From Anaerohalosphaera lusitana (GTDB taxonomy: Bacteria > Planctomycetota > Phycisphaerae > Sedimentisphaerales > Anaerohalosphaeraceae), in NCBI RefSeq assembly GCF_002007645.1, contig NZ_CP019791.1, forward strand, positions 806,001 through 870,000: DNA of 64,000 nucleotides. Reading direction: 5' to 3'. The notes below the pieces were generated by a model, which saw only the letters and a list, made by a program, of their open reading frames with translations, made no database searches and had not been told where the DNA came from. Positions within the stretch are counted from its first letter, which is position 1. Each line of letters opens with the position of its first letter. A program made the position numbers and the translations under genes. Positions 35,671-44,867 of the stretch are shown piece by piece.

Positions 35671-36405
35671 TTAAGGTTCTCGTACTTTCTTGCCTTCACT
35701 ATCGTCTTCGCTTTCGACCATGCCGCGACGCTGCAGATACAGAACGACCAGCCAGCAGGCCGCCGCCCATGCGAGCCCAAGCATCCAGCCGCCGAGCACG
35801 TCCGTCGGGTAGTGTACGCCGACCAAAACCCGGCTGCAGCCGATCAGGAACGCCATCGTCGCTGCGACCGCGATGGTGTATATCCGCAGGGTGTGCGTCG
35901 GCAGTACTCGGCAGACCACCGCGCCGAGCGTGGCGTATACGATGGTCGAGATCGCTGCATGTCCGCTGGGGAAACTGGCGGTGGTGACCTCGGCCAGGTG
36001 CGGGACAATGTCCGGGCGGGGCCTGTCGAACAGTCCTTTGAGGGCGAAGACGAGAAATGCTCCGCCGCAGACGGTGATCAGTACGGTCCACATGGCCTTG
36101 TGGTTGCCGCTGATGAACAGGTAGCCGCATGTGACAAGCACCACGAGGATCAATACCGTGCTGTTTCCGGTGGCGCTTATGCTCTGTACAGTTTTACGCA
36201 GCCAGTCCGGGCCTCGCATCGCGGCAGGGTCCTCGGGGTCGCGGAACGTTTGCAGGATCTTTTCTTCCATGGGCTGCGTGTCCGATTCGTACACTTCGTC
36301 AACGACTTCGATAAAACCCCACAAGCCGCCGGCACATATCACCATCGCCGCGAATATCATTATCTCGCTGCCGTACTTATCGAAATATCCCCGCAAGTCG
36401 ATCAT
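35671..36405 (-). CDS. PAP2 family phosphatase
   Basis: 244 residues with about six membrane segments. All three PAP2 signatures are present: KGLFDRPRP, FPSGHA and SRVLVGVHYPTDVLGG, with the catalytic His residues. Members dephosphorylate phosphatidate, phosphatidylglycerol phosphate or undecaprenyl diphosphate. It overlaps the acetyltransferase gene by four bases. The tail is acidic and polar (ESEDDSEGKK). Confidence 0.9.
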   Translation of the reverse strand: MIDLRGYFDKYGSEIMIFAAMVICAGGLWGFIEVVDEVYESDTQPMEEKILQTFRDPEDPAAMRGPDWLRKTVQSISATGNSTVLILVVLVTCGYLFISGNHKAMWTVLITVCGGAFLVFALKGLFDRPRPDIVPHLAEVTTASFPSGHAAISTIVYATLGAVVCRVLPTHTLRIYTIAVAATMAFLIGCSRVLVGVHYPTDVLGGWMLGLAWAAACWLVVLYLQRRGMVESEDDSEGKKVREP

Positions 36406-36998
36406 TCCAGCTCCTTATCGTGCTGCTCAATTTCTCTGATAACCCTGCACGGATTGCCTGCTGCGACCACGTTGGCGGGGATGTCCTTCGTTACCACGCT
36501 TCCCGCTCCGATGGTCGTGTTGTCGCCGATACGCACACCCGGACATACTATCACACCGCCGCCGATCCAGATATTGCTGCCGATCGTGACCGGCTTTGCG
36601 TTTTCCAGGCCCTTCGCCCGTACCTTCGGGTCCGTGGGATGCGTCGCGGAGTAGATATGCACGCCCGGTCCGATCAACGTACCGTCGCCGATCCGGATTT
36701 CCATCGAATCGAGGATCGTGCAGTTGAAATTGATGAAAACGCCGTCACCGAGGATGATGTTATAGCCGTAATCGCAGTAGAAGGGCGATTCGACCCAGAC
36801 ATCCTGTCCGCATTCACCGAGCAGTTCCGTCAGGATCTTCGTACGATCCGCCTGAAACGTCCTGCCGATATTGTTGAGCTGCGAAAAAAGCTCGTACGCT
36901 CTGCCCCTTTCGGCGACCAGTTCGGCGTCGAACCCGTCGTAAAGATCGCCGGTGAGCATCTTTTCTTTTTCGCTCTTCAAAGCTGCCTCCGATTTCAT
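36402..36998 (-). CDS. Sugar O-acetyltransferase (Maa/LacA type)
   Basis: 198 residues from the ATG at 36998, chosen because family members begin with a short basic helix then EKMLTGDLYDGFD; the frame is open up to a GTG at 37061. The left-handed beta helix of hexapeptide repeats is clear (IRIGDGTLIGPGVHIYSATH, VTIGSNIWIGGGVIVCPGV, IGDNTTIGAGSVVTKDIPAN). The family transfers acetyl from acetyl-CoA to sugars such as maltose or galactosides; His in YSATHP is catalytic. The stop codon overlaps the start of the PAP2 gene. Confidence 0.9.
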   Translation of the reverse strand: MKSEAALKSEKEKMLTGDLYDGFDAELVAERGRAYELFSQLNNIGRTFQADRTKILTELLGECGQDVWVESPFYCDYGYNIILGDGVFINFNCTILDSMEIRIGDGTLIGPGVHIYSATHPTDPKVRAKGLENAKPVTIGSNIWIGGGVIVCPGVRIGDNTTIGAGSVVTKDIPANVVAAGNPCRVIREIEQHDKELE

Positions 36999-37127
36999 TG
37001 CTGCTGTTAGGTTCAAGTCAGTATGGCCTTTATCATAAGGGATAATGGTAAATTTGACCACCTTGCAAGTTTATTCGACGGCAAAACGCCCTATTTTTGC
37101 CTTTGTGCTTGAACAGCACCCCCCGAT

Positions 37128-37634
37128 ATGGTGATAATGCAGGCAATAATTACGACAGAACTGATTTCACAGGCGAATATGGGTAAAATAAGAGAAAAAT
37201 GGTACCGCTCCGGCCTGCATTTCGAGTGCATGGGCTGCGGTTCGTGCTGCGCGGGCCCGGAGGAGGGCTATATATGGATAACCAGACCCGAAATACAGAA
37301 GCTGGCGGATTTCCTCGGTGAAAGCGTCGAAACCGTCATGCAGAAATATATCAAGAAGGTTCGCAGCCGGTACAGCATCGTCGAAGACCGCAAAACCAAG
37401 GACTGCATCTTCCTGGTCGATACGCCCGAGGGCAGGGGCTGCGCGATATACGACGTGCGGCCGAACCAGTGTCGGACCTGGCCTTTCTGGACGGGTAATC
37501 TGCGGTCGTCGGTCGACTGGAACATGGCTGCGATGAGTTGCGGGGGGATCAACCGCGGCCCGCTGTTTACGCTGAACGAGATCGAAGAGAGACGTCTGCA
37601 GCAGAAGTGGTGGGGCGATGACGATGCGAAGTGA
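37128..37634 (+). CDS. YkgJ family cysteine-cluster protein 1
   Basis: 168 residues. The CxxCxxCC core (CMGCGSCC at about residues 34-41) and later Cys residues (KDCIFL, RGCAIYDVRPNQCRTWPFW, MSCGG) fit the YkgJ Fe-S or zinc cluster family of unknown function. It overlaps the next gene, a shorter member of the same family, by 17 bases, so both are translated together. The start could be the ATG at 37128 or an inner ATG. Confidence 0.85.
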   Translation: MVIMQAIITTELISQANMGKIREKWYRSGLHFECMGCGSCCAGPEEGYIWITRPEIQKLADFLGESVETVMQKYIKKVRSRYSIVEDRKTKDCIFLVDTPEGRGCAIYDVRPNQCRTWPFWTGNLRSSVDWNMAAMSCGGINRGPLFTLNEIEERRLQQKWWGDDDAK

Positions 37635-38031
37635 TGTTGTTGCGCAGGTGCGGGAAGTTTACGACTGGCTCGAATTGAAATTGGCGGATCGCAAACCCGT
37701 CTGCGGGGCGTGCGGGAACTGCTGTGATTTTGCGGGGTTCGACCATCGGCTGTATGTGACGTTGGCCGAGCTGGAATATTTTCGTGCGGCGATGGGGCCG
37801 GACATACTTGAGATGAGCGAGGGCAGGTGTCCGTATCAGCAGGACAGCAAATGCAGCGTTTACGATCACCGGTTCGCGGGGTGCCGCATCTTCAATTGCC
37901 GTGGCGACGAGAATTTTCAGAGCGAGCTGAGCGAAGAAACCATCCGCAAATTCAAACGCATCTGCCGGGATACAGGCATGGAATACCTGTACATGGAACT
38001 CGGTGCCGCCCTCAAGCTCGCGCAAGAGTAG
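37618..38031 (+). CDS. YkgJ family cysteine-cluster protein 2
   Basis: 137 residues. The CGACGNCCDF core is at about residues 29-38, followed by RCPYQQDSKCSVYDHRFAGC and FNCRGDENFQ, the second half of the cluster-binding pattern. The start overlaps the end of the previous YkgJ gene. A bidirectional hairpin follows its stop codon. The pair may act as two subunits; this is inference. Confidence 0.88.
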   Translation: MTMRSDVVAQVREVYDWLELKLADRKPVCGACGNCCDFAGFDHRLYVTLAELEYFRAAMGPDILEMSEGRCPYQQDSKCSVYDHRFAGCRIFNCRGDENFQSELSEETIRKFKRICRDTGMEYLYMELGAALKLAQE

Positions 38032-38058
38032 GCCCCGCCGAACGATATCCGACGGGGC
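38032..38058 (+). terminator. Hairpin between the YkgJ pair and the PEP-CTERM gene
   Basis: GCCCCG and CGGGGC enclose a partly paired 15-base loop, starting at the base after the YkgJ stop codon and followed by ATTTGTT. It could serve both convergent genes. Confidence 0.6.
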
Positions 38059-38079
38059 ATTTGTTCAGTTATTGATCGA

Positions 38080-38679
38080 TCATCGCCGCGGTTTTCTGGT
38101 GCAGATTACAGCTCCGGCGGCAAGGATCACTAACGTCGCCGGCTCGGGGACAACCGAAATGCTCAGGAACGCGTCATCGAGGTACGAATCGAGATTCGAC
38201 CCCTCATACCGCACGCCGTAGAACTCGTAGATTATCTGTTCGGTCCCGCCCGGCAGCACAGCCGTGCCTTCCTGCAGTTCCCACGGCACCGGCGAATGAA
38301 ATCCCAGCGAGTCGGAACCGAGCGCGGCACCGGTCTGATCGAGAAAGTACAGCGTGATTTTGCCCGCATCAGCCTGACCGTGCCATCTGGCCTGCCAGCC
38401 GCCGTAATTCGCTTCATAGTCGCCTTCTGTGAATGTGCCCAGATCCAGGTCGACTGTCTGGCTCACAGCGCCCGTCGACGTACTGGGGAAGAACACATAG
38501 CTGGATCCCGAATGCGGAGCCGGGTCGTTGCTGCGGTTGTCTCCGCCGTTGCTGACCCAGCCGTTAAGCGAATCCTCAAATCCCGGATTGACCAGCAGGT
38601 TGGTGTTAAGCACCGTTCCTGCGAGCGCCGCCCCCGGCAGCAGTAATACTGCCAACGAAAGTAATAGTAAATGTTTCAT
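38080..38679 (-). CDS. PEP-CTERM sorting domain protein
   Basis: 199 residues from the ATG at 38679, which has GGAGGA just upstream. A signal peptide (about 1-20) is followed by a beta-rich domain starting LLVNPGFEDSLNGWVSNGG, which resembles a carbohydrate-binding-like jelly roll. The C-terminus VVPEPATLVILAAGAVI followed by RKPRR is a PEP-CTERM sorting signal for exosortase-dependent anchoring or export. The function of the domain is unknown. Confidence 0.85.
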   Translation of the reverse strand: MKHLLLLSLAVLLLPGAALAGTVLNTNLLVNPGFEDSLNGWVSNGGDNRSNDPAPHSGSSYVFFPSTSTGAVSQTVDLDLGTFTEGDYEANYGGWQARWHGQADAGKITLYFLDQTGAALGSDSLGFHSPVPWELQEGTAVLPGGTEQIIYEFYGVRYEGSNLDSYLDDAFLSISVVPEPATLVILAAGAVICTRKPRR

Positions 38680-38755
38680 CGTGTCCTCCAATCTCAACAA
38701 ATCATATTTCAAATACAATCAGAACAGGTCTTTAGTTTGAAAATATCCTGGTGTA

Positions 38756-39454
38756 TTACTTAGCTGATTTGAGTTCCATCGCAAGCTGGTGGTATTTGTG
38801 GTGGAACCCTTCGCCAAGCTCGACGAACTCCACGGTATAGAAACCCATGCCAACCTTGTCGAGCTGCTCGGCAGTGAGCGAGTTATGTGCTGCGGGCCAG
38901 AGGATGTTATCTTCTTTTTCAATGTGCTTGTACATCAGGTCGGCGAAATCCTGCAGATGCTGTGCGAGCTGTCCGGTCTGATCACCCGGCACGGCAGCCT
39001 GTTTCCTGTTAAGCGTCTCGATCATGTTCACCAGGTCACGGCCGAGCTCATGTTCAGCTTTAACCACTGCGATCGTGTCCGCATGCTGACCTGCCTTATG
39101 CAGGGCCGGGAAAAGATAGCGTTCTTCTTTGGCGTGATGGCAGCGGTCGGTGAAGTTGCGGGCGAATTTGATGATCTTATCCACTTTCGCGGTGTCGATT
39201 TTGCCCGTGGTTCTGATATTTTTCGCTTCCTGCTCCGCTGCGTTGAGCACGATCTCGGTCGCCCGGTGCTCTTTGCTCAGGACCTTGACCGGTGCTTCAC
39301 GATTCATCTGGATGTCAGATGATTGTTTGTTCTGCGTGCTCTCTGCCGCAGGTGTGGCCGAATGTGCTTGAGCCTGCCGGGCAGGGCAGGTGCACCCAGC
39401 GATTGCTGTCGCGACAACACTAGAAATGATCAAGGTGGCAATATGCTTTTTCAT
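38756..39454 (-). CDS. Hemerythrin domain lipoprotein
   Basis: 232 residues. AIAGC at Cys21 is a lipobox, so the protein is probably anchored to a membrane outside the cytoplasm. The helical domain holds the His and Glu/Asp pattern of hemerythrin-like di-iron proteins: LSKEHRATEI, CHHAKEERYLFPALH, EHELGR and YKHIEKEDNILWPAAH. Such domains bind O2 or NO or sense iron and oxygen state. A palindrome lies directly on its predicted promoter. Confidence 0.88.
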   Translation of the reverse strand: MKKHIATLIISSVVATAIAGCTCPARQAQAHSATPAAESTQNKQSSDIQMNREAPVKVLSKEHRATEIVLNAAEQEAKNIRTTGKIDTAKVDKIIKFARNFTDRCHHAKEERYLFPALHKAGQHADTIAVVKAEHELGRDLVNMIETLNRKQAAVPGDQTGQLAQHLQDFADLMYKHIEKEDNILWPAAHNSLTAEQLDKVGMGFYTVEFVELGEGFHHKYHQLAMELKSAK

Positions 39455-39490
39455 AGTCGTACCTCCAAAGTTGAATGTTAATCTCGTACT

Positions 39491-39507
39491 AGGACTATTT
39501 TAGTCCT
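39491..39507. promoter_or_regulatory. 17-base perfect palindrome over the hemerythrin promoter
   Basis: AGGACTA and TAGTCCT with TTT between. It covers the -10 box of the predicted promoter and lies 37 bases from the start codon. The shape resembles operators of Rrf2-type iron-sulfur regulators (recalled, not searched). Confidence 0.6.
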
Positions 39508-39525
39508 CGATGGTGTTGCGGACAA
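39497..39525 (-). promoter_or_regulatory. Predicted promoter of the hemerythrin lipoprotein gene
   Basis: On the minus strand TTGTCC, a 17-base spacer and TAAAAT; the -10 box is the centre of the palindrome. Confidence 0.6.
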
Positions 39526-39598
39526 GTAAAAAACAAATGTTTTTAAAATTAAACAGGCTTCCGCTTTAGTAACATCGGCAGCATGATCTGTTACTGAC

Positions 39599-40654
39599 TC
39601 AACAGGATCGATCTTTCCTGACGGCTTGAGCGGCTTCCACCATCGCCAGATAGCCTTCCACGGGCACATAATTGGGAATTGAATTGCCCGATCCGAGTGC
39701 AAAGCCGTTAGCCTTTTGCCGAAAACGCAGGGCATCCGCCTGGACCCTGCTTTTTATATACTCCGGCGTTTCCAGGCAGAGCAGATTGACGTCGATGCCG
39801 CCAAGAAGTCCGATCCTCTGGCCATATAGATCGATCCATCTGTCAAACGGTGCGATCTGATCCTCGTTTGAATGCTTTGCATCGATCCCCAGCTCGATCA
39901 TTTCATCCATGACTCCGAAGACGCACCCGCAGCTATGCCATAAAAACGGCTTGCCGTGGGAATGTATCAGATCGGTGATTCTCTTGTACTGAGGCATGAT
40001 GTGTTTTCGGATCGTGGCGGGCGAGATCAGAAAGCCGCTCTTGAAGCCCAGGTCGTCGCCCATTCTGCAGACCGCATAAGCGTTGCCGAATTGCTTGAGA
40101 AACCTGTCCCAGAGCTTATACATCAAGTCGCCGATCCGCGTATAAAGTTCAGCATGCAGTTCGGGATCGTCAGCCTGCAGGTAGGCGAGATACTCCATCC
40201 CCACCAGATCTTCGCTGATCTCGAATACTCCGTTACCGACTCCGCCGACAGCCTTCATGCCTTCAGGCATCATCTCTTCAAGTGCAGCGAATCGTTTTTG
40301 TGCCTCCGCCCAGTACAACTCGGGCAGCCGGTCCCACGGATACGCTTGGAAATCACTTCGGGACTGGATCGGGCCGGGCTTGCCGCCCAGAATGGCACCA
40401 TGCCCGGGCAATCGATCCGCAATAGTTACCTCGTAAGAGACCGTGTCATATGTCATGGACTTGAAAAAATGGCAGTAGTTTTCAAAAAACAGCCCCAGGT
40501 CGTTCGCGTCGCCGTTTTCCAGGTCGGAAAATTTCCTGTTGAGGATCTTTTCCATAACCTGCGGCGCGATGATATGCTCGTATAGAGGGAGTCTCGTCGG
40601 CCTGCGGTTAGCAAGCACGTCCAGGATCATTCTGTAATCAGGCTGGAAGTTCAC
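39599..40654 (-). CDS. Uroporphyrinogen decarboxylase (URO-D) family protein
   Basis: 351 residues from a GTG at 40654 that has AAAGAGG six bases upstream. The TIM-barrel fold of URO-D and the MtaA/CmuA methyltransferases is suggested by RRPTRLPLYEHI, the HSCGCV stretch, and GLLGGIDVNLL near residue 295. The HxC element is typical of the corrinoid-methyltransferase branch and not of heme synthesis. Its partner is not visible in the window, so the role is open. Confidence 0.82.
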   Translation of the reverse strand: MNFQPDYRMILDVLANRRPTRLPLYEHIIAPQVMEKILNRKFSDLENGDANDLGLFFENYCHFFKSMTYDTVSYEVTIADRLPGHGAILGGKPGPIQSRSDFQAYPWDRLPELYWAEAQKRFAALEEMMPEGMKAVGGVGNGVFEISEDLVGMEYLAYLQADDPELHAELYTRIGDLMYKLWDRFLKQFGNAYAVCRMGDDLGFKSGFLISPATIRKHIMPQYKRITDLIHSHGKPFLWHSCGCVFGVMDEMIELGIDAKHSNEDQIAPFDRWIDLYGQRIGLLGGIDVNLLCLETPEYIKSRVQADALRFRQKANGFALGSGNSIPNYVPVEGYLAMVEAAQAVRKDRSC

Positions 40655-40705
40655 GCTTAACCTCTTTGTGTCAGTGTCGAAACTGAATGAAAGCGCCCGT
40701 CATAT

Positions 40706-40734
40706 AAAAGGCCCGCGACTTACTGCCGCGGGCC
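40706..40734 (-). terminator. Rho-independent terminator of ilvD
   Basis: A perfect 8-bp stem (GGCCCGCG with CGCGGGCC) on the minus strand, about 27 bases after the ilvD stop codon and followed by TTTT. Confidence 0.8.
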
Positions 40735-40760
40735 TGCTGGTTCGTTCAGTTTATGTTCGG

Positions 40761-42431
40761 CTAGTCCCATTTGAGGACAGCACCGGTGTCCGCACTCGTG
40801 GCCATCGATGCGTACTTTGCCAGGTATCCCTTTGTGATACGCGGGGGCTTGGGCTTCCATTCCTTGCCTCGCTTGGCCAGTTCCTGTTCGCTGAGCTTGA
40901 CGTCGATCTGATTTTTGAGAATGTCGATCTCGATGACGTCGCCGTCCTTGATCAGGCCGATCGGCCCGCCTACTGCTGCCTCGGGCGAGACGTGGCCAAT
41001 GCACGCACCGCGTGTGCCGCCCGAGAAACGTCCGTCCGTGATCAGTGCGACCGAATCGCCGAGCCCTGCGCCCATTATATAGCTCGTGGGCGAGAGCATT
41101 TCCTGCATGCCGGGTCCGCCCTTGGGCCCTTCGTAGCGGATGATGACGACGTCGCCGCTCTTGACCTTGCCGGCCAGGATGCCGTCGCATGCTTCTTCCT
41201 GCGACTCGAATATCACGGCCAGCCCGCTGTGCTTGAGCATGGATTTGCTCACGCCCGCCGTTTTGACCACGCAGCCGTTCGGCGCGAGATTACCCATCAG
41301 GATCGACAGCCCGCCGGTCTTGGTGTATGCATTCTCGATGCTATGAATGCAGTCGCTGTCCTTGATCGGGGTATCGGCGATATTCTCGCCCAGCGTCTTG
41401 CCGGTCGCGGTCATGCAGTCAGCCGCCAGCAGATTTGGTATTTTGTTCACTTCGTTGAGTATCGCGCTGATGCCGCCTGCCTTGTCAACGTCCTCGATGT
41501 GCCATTCGCTGGAGGGCGAAACCTTGCAGATATTAGGGCACTTCTGTGTGATCGCGTTTATGCGTTCCAGGTCGTACTCGATGCCCGCTTCGTTCGCAAC
41601 CGCCAACGCGTGCAGAACGGTGTTCGTCGAGCCGCCCATCGCCATGTCGAGCGTGAAGGCGTTGTCGAAGGACTTGTCGCAGAGGATGTCGGAGGGCTTG
41701 AGGTCCTCGCCGACCATCTCGACGACGCGTTTGCCTGCGGCTTTGTAGAGGTCCTGGCGTTTCGGATCGATCGCGAGTATCGTCCCATTGCCGGGCAGGG
41801 CCATGCCGATCGCTTCACAAAGACAGTTCATGCTGTTGGCTGTGAACATGCCCGAGCAGCTTCCCTGCGAGGGGCAGCCGGAGCATTCGAGTTCGTGCAG
41901 CTCTTCCATGCTCATTTTGCCCGCGTTATATGCCGCGATGCCCTCGAAGATGCTGATCAGGTCCACGGTCCTGCCGTTTTTGGTTCTGCCCGCCGCCATC
42001 GGTCCGCCCGAGACGAACAGCGTCGGTATATCTGTCCGCACAGCGCCCATCAGCATGCCCGGCACGACCTTGTCGCAGTTTGGTATGCAGACCATGCCGT
42101 CAAAGCAGTGCGCACGCACCATCGTCTCGACCGCGTCGGCGATGATCTCACGCGATGCAAGAGAATATTTCATGCCCGTATGGCCCATCGCGATGCCGTC
42201 GCATACCGCGATCGTGTTGAACTCGAACGGGATCCCGCCCGCTTCGCGGATCGCCTGTTTGACCGTTTCGGCGACCTTGTTGAGGTGGACATGGCCGGGC
42301 ACGATCTCGCAGAAACTGTTGGCGACCGCGATGAACGGCCGTTTCATATCATCGTCACCAACTCCGCAGGCACGTAACAGACCGCGGTGCGGACTGCGCT
42401 GAAAACCATCTTTTATCGCATCACTTCTCAT
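40761..42431 (-). CDS. ilvD: Dihydroxy-acid dehydratase
   Basis: 556 residues from the ATG at 42431, which has GGAG six bases upstream; the frame is open further but the family begins at [16 protein letters not shown]. The iron-sulfur Cys motifs are clear: [27 protein letters not shown] and [18 protein letters not shown]. The enzyme makes 2-oxo acids from dihydroxy acids in valine and isoleucine synthesis. It is transcribed alone from the region that also drives the lipoprotein pair on the other strand. Confidence 0.96.
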   Translation of the reverse strand: MRSDAIKDGFQRSPHRGLLRACGVGDDDMKRPFIAVANSFCEIVPGHVHLNKVAETVKQAIREAGGIPFEFNTIAVCDGIAMGHTGMKYSLASREIIADAVETMVRAHCFDGMVCIPNCDKVVPGMLMGAVRTDIPTLFVSGGPMAAGRTKNGRTVDLISIFEGIAAYNAGKMSMEELHELECSGCPSQGSCSGMFTANSMNCLCEAIGMALPGNGTILAIDPKRQDLYKAAGKRVVEMVGEDLKPSDILCDKSFDNAFTLDMAMGGSTNTVLHALAVANEAGIEYDLERINAITQKCPNICKVSPSSEWHIEDVDKAGGISAILNEVNKIPNLLAADCMTATGKTLGENIADTPIKDSDCIHSIENAYTKTGGLSILMGNLAPNGCVVKTAGVSKSMLKHSGLAVIFESQEEACDGILAGKVKSGDVVIIRYEGPKGGPGMQEMLSPTSYIMGAGLGDSVALITDGRFSGGTRGACIGHVSPEAAVGGPIGLIKDGDVIEIDILKNQIDVKLSEQELAKRGKEWKPKPPRITKGYLAKYASMATSADTGAVLKWD

Positions 42432-42855
42432 TGTAGCTCCAGAAACTGTATCAAGTTTGGGCCCGCGACAAACGATCGCTGGCCGCTGATAGATCAAAAA
42501 CGCCGATTATAGCATCACCAATAGCTGCCGTAAAGCCGTTTTTAGCACTGTCAGACCGGCTTCGCACAGTTCCCGCCTTATTTGGTGAACGCGGAAACAA
42601 ATCGAAGGCGTTTTTCTCGGGCCGCCTGCCCCACATCTTTTTAAATCTTTTGGGCATGTTTTGCCGACCTCAAAAGAACGTAAATTGTGTTGCGTTCTCG
42701 GACTTACCATTATTTATTTGTAAATATGGTGTCTAAAGTTATAATTGGCAGTTAATTGCAGCTTGAATTCTCCGCTTTGCTTTTGACGGCGGCGGTTTCA
42801 AGGCTGTCTTAGCGGACCGGTAAGAAAATTAATATCCAACTTCAAGGAGTCTGAT
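42432..42855. other. Intergenic region between ilvD and the lipoprotein pair
   Basis: 424 bases with the promoter at 42718-42745 and an isolated plus-strand hairpin at 42574-42615 (CGCCTTATTTG with CAAATCGAAGGCG, then TTTTT). The hairpin has a terminator's form but follows no recognised plus-strand gene, so it may end a short non-coding transcript. No tRNA or ORF was supported. Confidence 0.5.
42718..42745 (+). promoter_or_regulatory. Predicted promoter of the lipoprotein pair and HIT gene
   Basis: TTGTAA, a 16-base spacer and TATAAT. The leader would be about 104 bases. Confidence 0.6.
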
Positions 42856-43839
42856 ATGTTCCGTAAATGCTTTTCGCTGATCTTTGTCGTCTCTATCATC
42901 GCAGTGATCTTCACCTCCGGCTGCGGCCAGAAGACCGCAAATCTCCAGTTGCAGTTTCAGCCCGACGAGACTGACACATTCAAGGTTACGACACGTACCA
43001 TCCAGAGCTACGAGTTCTCGGAACCGGCCCTGGAAAAGGTCAAGCAGGAAAAGACCGGCTCCACTGTTGAGATGGTTTATGACCGCAAGATCACCGGCGT
43101 TGCCGAAGACGGCACGGCCCAGATCGAAAACACGATCAAGGAGCTCAAGGTCTTTCTGCAGGACAAAGACGGCATCAAATATGACTTCGACAGTCAGCGA
43201 GACGATGACAGCAATGATCCTCTGGCAAAGATCGTCGGCATGTCATACAAGATCAGCAAGACGCCCGCGGGCAAAGTAACTGTGATCGACGCGGCCGATA
43301 TTCGCAACGCAGTCAAGGCAGGTTTTGCGGGTACCATCAACAAGGGTCTGTTCGAGGACAAAGCCATCATCGAAAGGCACGAGATACTCGCACTGCCAGA
43401 TCCCGAACAGGGCGAGGTAGAGGTAGGTGAATCGTGGACACGAATCAAGGGCTCTCACCCGCGTCTGCTCGACCCGAAATCGTTCGAAAAGACCTATACG
43501 CTTACAAGCATCGACAAGGAGGACGGCAGTACGGTCGCGACCATAGACATGTCCGCTATTGAGAGCGCCGTCCGCGCAGAGGACCATCCGCAGTCAAAGG
43601 GTTTCGGCTTCATGATCAAGATGTTCGACACCCAGGAAGAATTCACCGGCACGCTCAAACTCAACCTCGACACGGGCGACATTCTCCTTTATGATGAAAC
43701 ACTCGACGCTAAATACATTGCGACAGAAGAATCGTTCGGCGCACAAGGGCCCCAGCAACAGCAGCCCGAACCACAGCAGCAGCCAGATACGCTGACGATG
43801 GGTTTCTTAAACAGCATCAGGCTCGAAAAACTTAACTAA
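42856..43839 (+). CDS. Hypothetical lipoprotein 1
   Basis: 327 residues with AAGGAG upstream. TSGC at Cys23 is a lipobox. The mature part is a beta-rich domain with DRKITGVAEDGTAQIENTI, FEKTYTLTSI and DTGDILLYDETLDAKYI, and ends in a Gln/Pro-rich segment. It is a distant paralogue of the next gene. The pattern recalls DUF6263-like planctomycete lipoproteins, whose function is unknown. Confidence 0.75.
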   Translation: MFRKCFSLIFVVSIIAVIFTSGCGQKTANLQLQFQPDETDTFKVTTRTIQSYEFSEPALEKVKQEKTGSTVEMVYDRKITGVAEDGTAQIENTIKELKVFLQDKDGIKYDFDSQRDDDSNDPLAKIVGMSYKISKTPAGKVTVIDAADIRNAVKAGFAGTINKGLFEDKAIIERHEILALPDPEQGEVEVGESWTRIKGSHPRLLDPKSFEKTYTLTSIDKEDGSTVATIDMSAIESAVRAEDHPQSKGFGFMIKMFDTQEEFTGTLKLNLDTGDILLYDETLDAKYIATEESFGAQGPQQQQPEPQQQPDTLTMGFLNSIRLEKLN

Positions 43840-43877
43840 GGCAACTGCGAACCTAAGATACAAAGGATTGCCCTGTG

Positions 43878-44867
43878 ATGAGATTATTCTGCACACTGTT
43901 GATATCTCTACCGATCATCGCGATTTGCGGCTGCGGGCCCCAGGCTCAGACAGCGGAAGGAGATGACGAACTTCTCATCGTGGAGTTCGACCCCGACAGA
44001 CCTGTTTCATACAGAATGGTCTCCGAAAGGGTTGTAGATGTGAATCTGGGCCAGAAGACCGGCGGCGGATCGCAGACCGCGACCGAAAAGCTCGAACTGA
44101 TCATGTCCTACAAGCCGCAGGGCGAGATAAACCCGTACGGCCTTACGACCATCGAAGCAACCTGCAGGTCCGCATCGGTTCAGCGCAAGACCCTCAGCGG
44201 CAGAACCGAAAATACCGATGCTGTAACTTTCCTGCAGGGCAAGACCTTCACCTTCAAGGTCGGTCCGACCGGCAAGATCGAGGATTACACCGATCTCGAA
44301 CGCGTCGTCAAAGAACTCGGCGCAAAGGCCTTCGCTGGTTCCGCTGACCAGGGCAACATCAAAAACGCAGATATGATCTCGGATTTCGTGACCCTGCAAT
44401 GGTATCTCTGGGACAGCGTGGGCAAGCTCGCATCCGCGAATCCGCCCGTCGAAGTCGGCAGGGAATGGCAGACCACTCAGCTCATCCCCTTCGCCTCTCC
44501 CATTCGCGGCATCCGCCGGACCACCTACGAGCTGACCGACATCAAGACCACCGACGAAGGCAAAAAAGCCGTCTTCGCCATGAGCTTCGAACCGACTACC
44601 GGCAAGCTCGAGAACATCCCTGTTCCCTACGACCGCCAGTACCGCATGCGGGGCCTGTTCGGGTTCCTCCGCAACTACGAGCTCAAATCGCTCGAGGGTT
44701 CAGGCAAGCAGGTATTCAACATCGACCGCGGCGTGGTCGAATCCGAAACACAGAACTACACCGTGAAACTCTCGGCCAGCTTCATGCTGCCCCTGCAGGA
44801 CACCGAGCCCGCACTGACTGTCGACCAGAACATCTCCATCGATCTAATTGAACAGCCGGAGCTTTAA
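43878..44867 (+). CDS. Hypothetical lipoprotein 2
   Basis: 329 residues from the ATG at 43878 (a GTG one codon earlier is possible). A short signal ends at ICGC, Cys19. The mature part (EFDPDRPVSYRMVSERVVDV, TSGRTENTDAVTFLQG-like strands, PVEVGREWQTTQLIPFA) has the same domain layout as the protein at 42856. Its stop codon overlaps the ATG of the HIT gene by one base. Function unknown. Confidence 0.75.
   Translation: MRLFCTLLISLPIIAICGCGPQAQTAEGDDELLIVEFDPDRPVSYRMVSERVVDVNLGQKTGGGSQTATEKLELIMSYKPQGEINPYGLTTIEATCRSASVQRKTLSGRTENTDAVTFLQGKTFTFKVGPTGKIEDYTDLERVVKELGAKAFAGSADQGNIKNADMISDFVTLQWYLWDSVGKLASANPPVEVGREWQTTQLIPFASPIRGIRRTTYELTDIKTTDEGKKAVFAMSFEPTTGKLENIPVPYDRQYRMRGLFGFLRNYELKSLEGSGKQVFNIDRGVVESETQNYTVKLSASFMLPLQDTEPALTVDQNISIDLIEQPEL

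Noticed and set aside
42451-42657. Short minus-strand frame upstream of ilvD
   Set aside because: It lies in the ilvD leader region, has no ribosome site, and the ilvD start at 42431 has its own good site.
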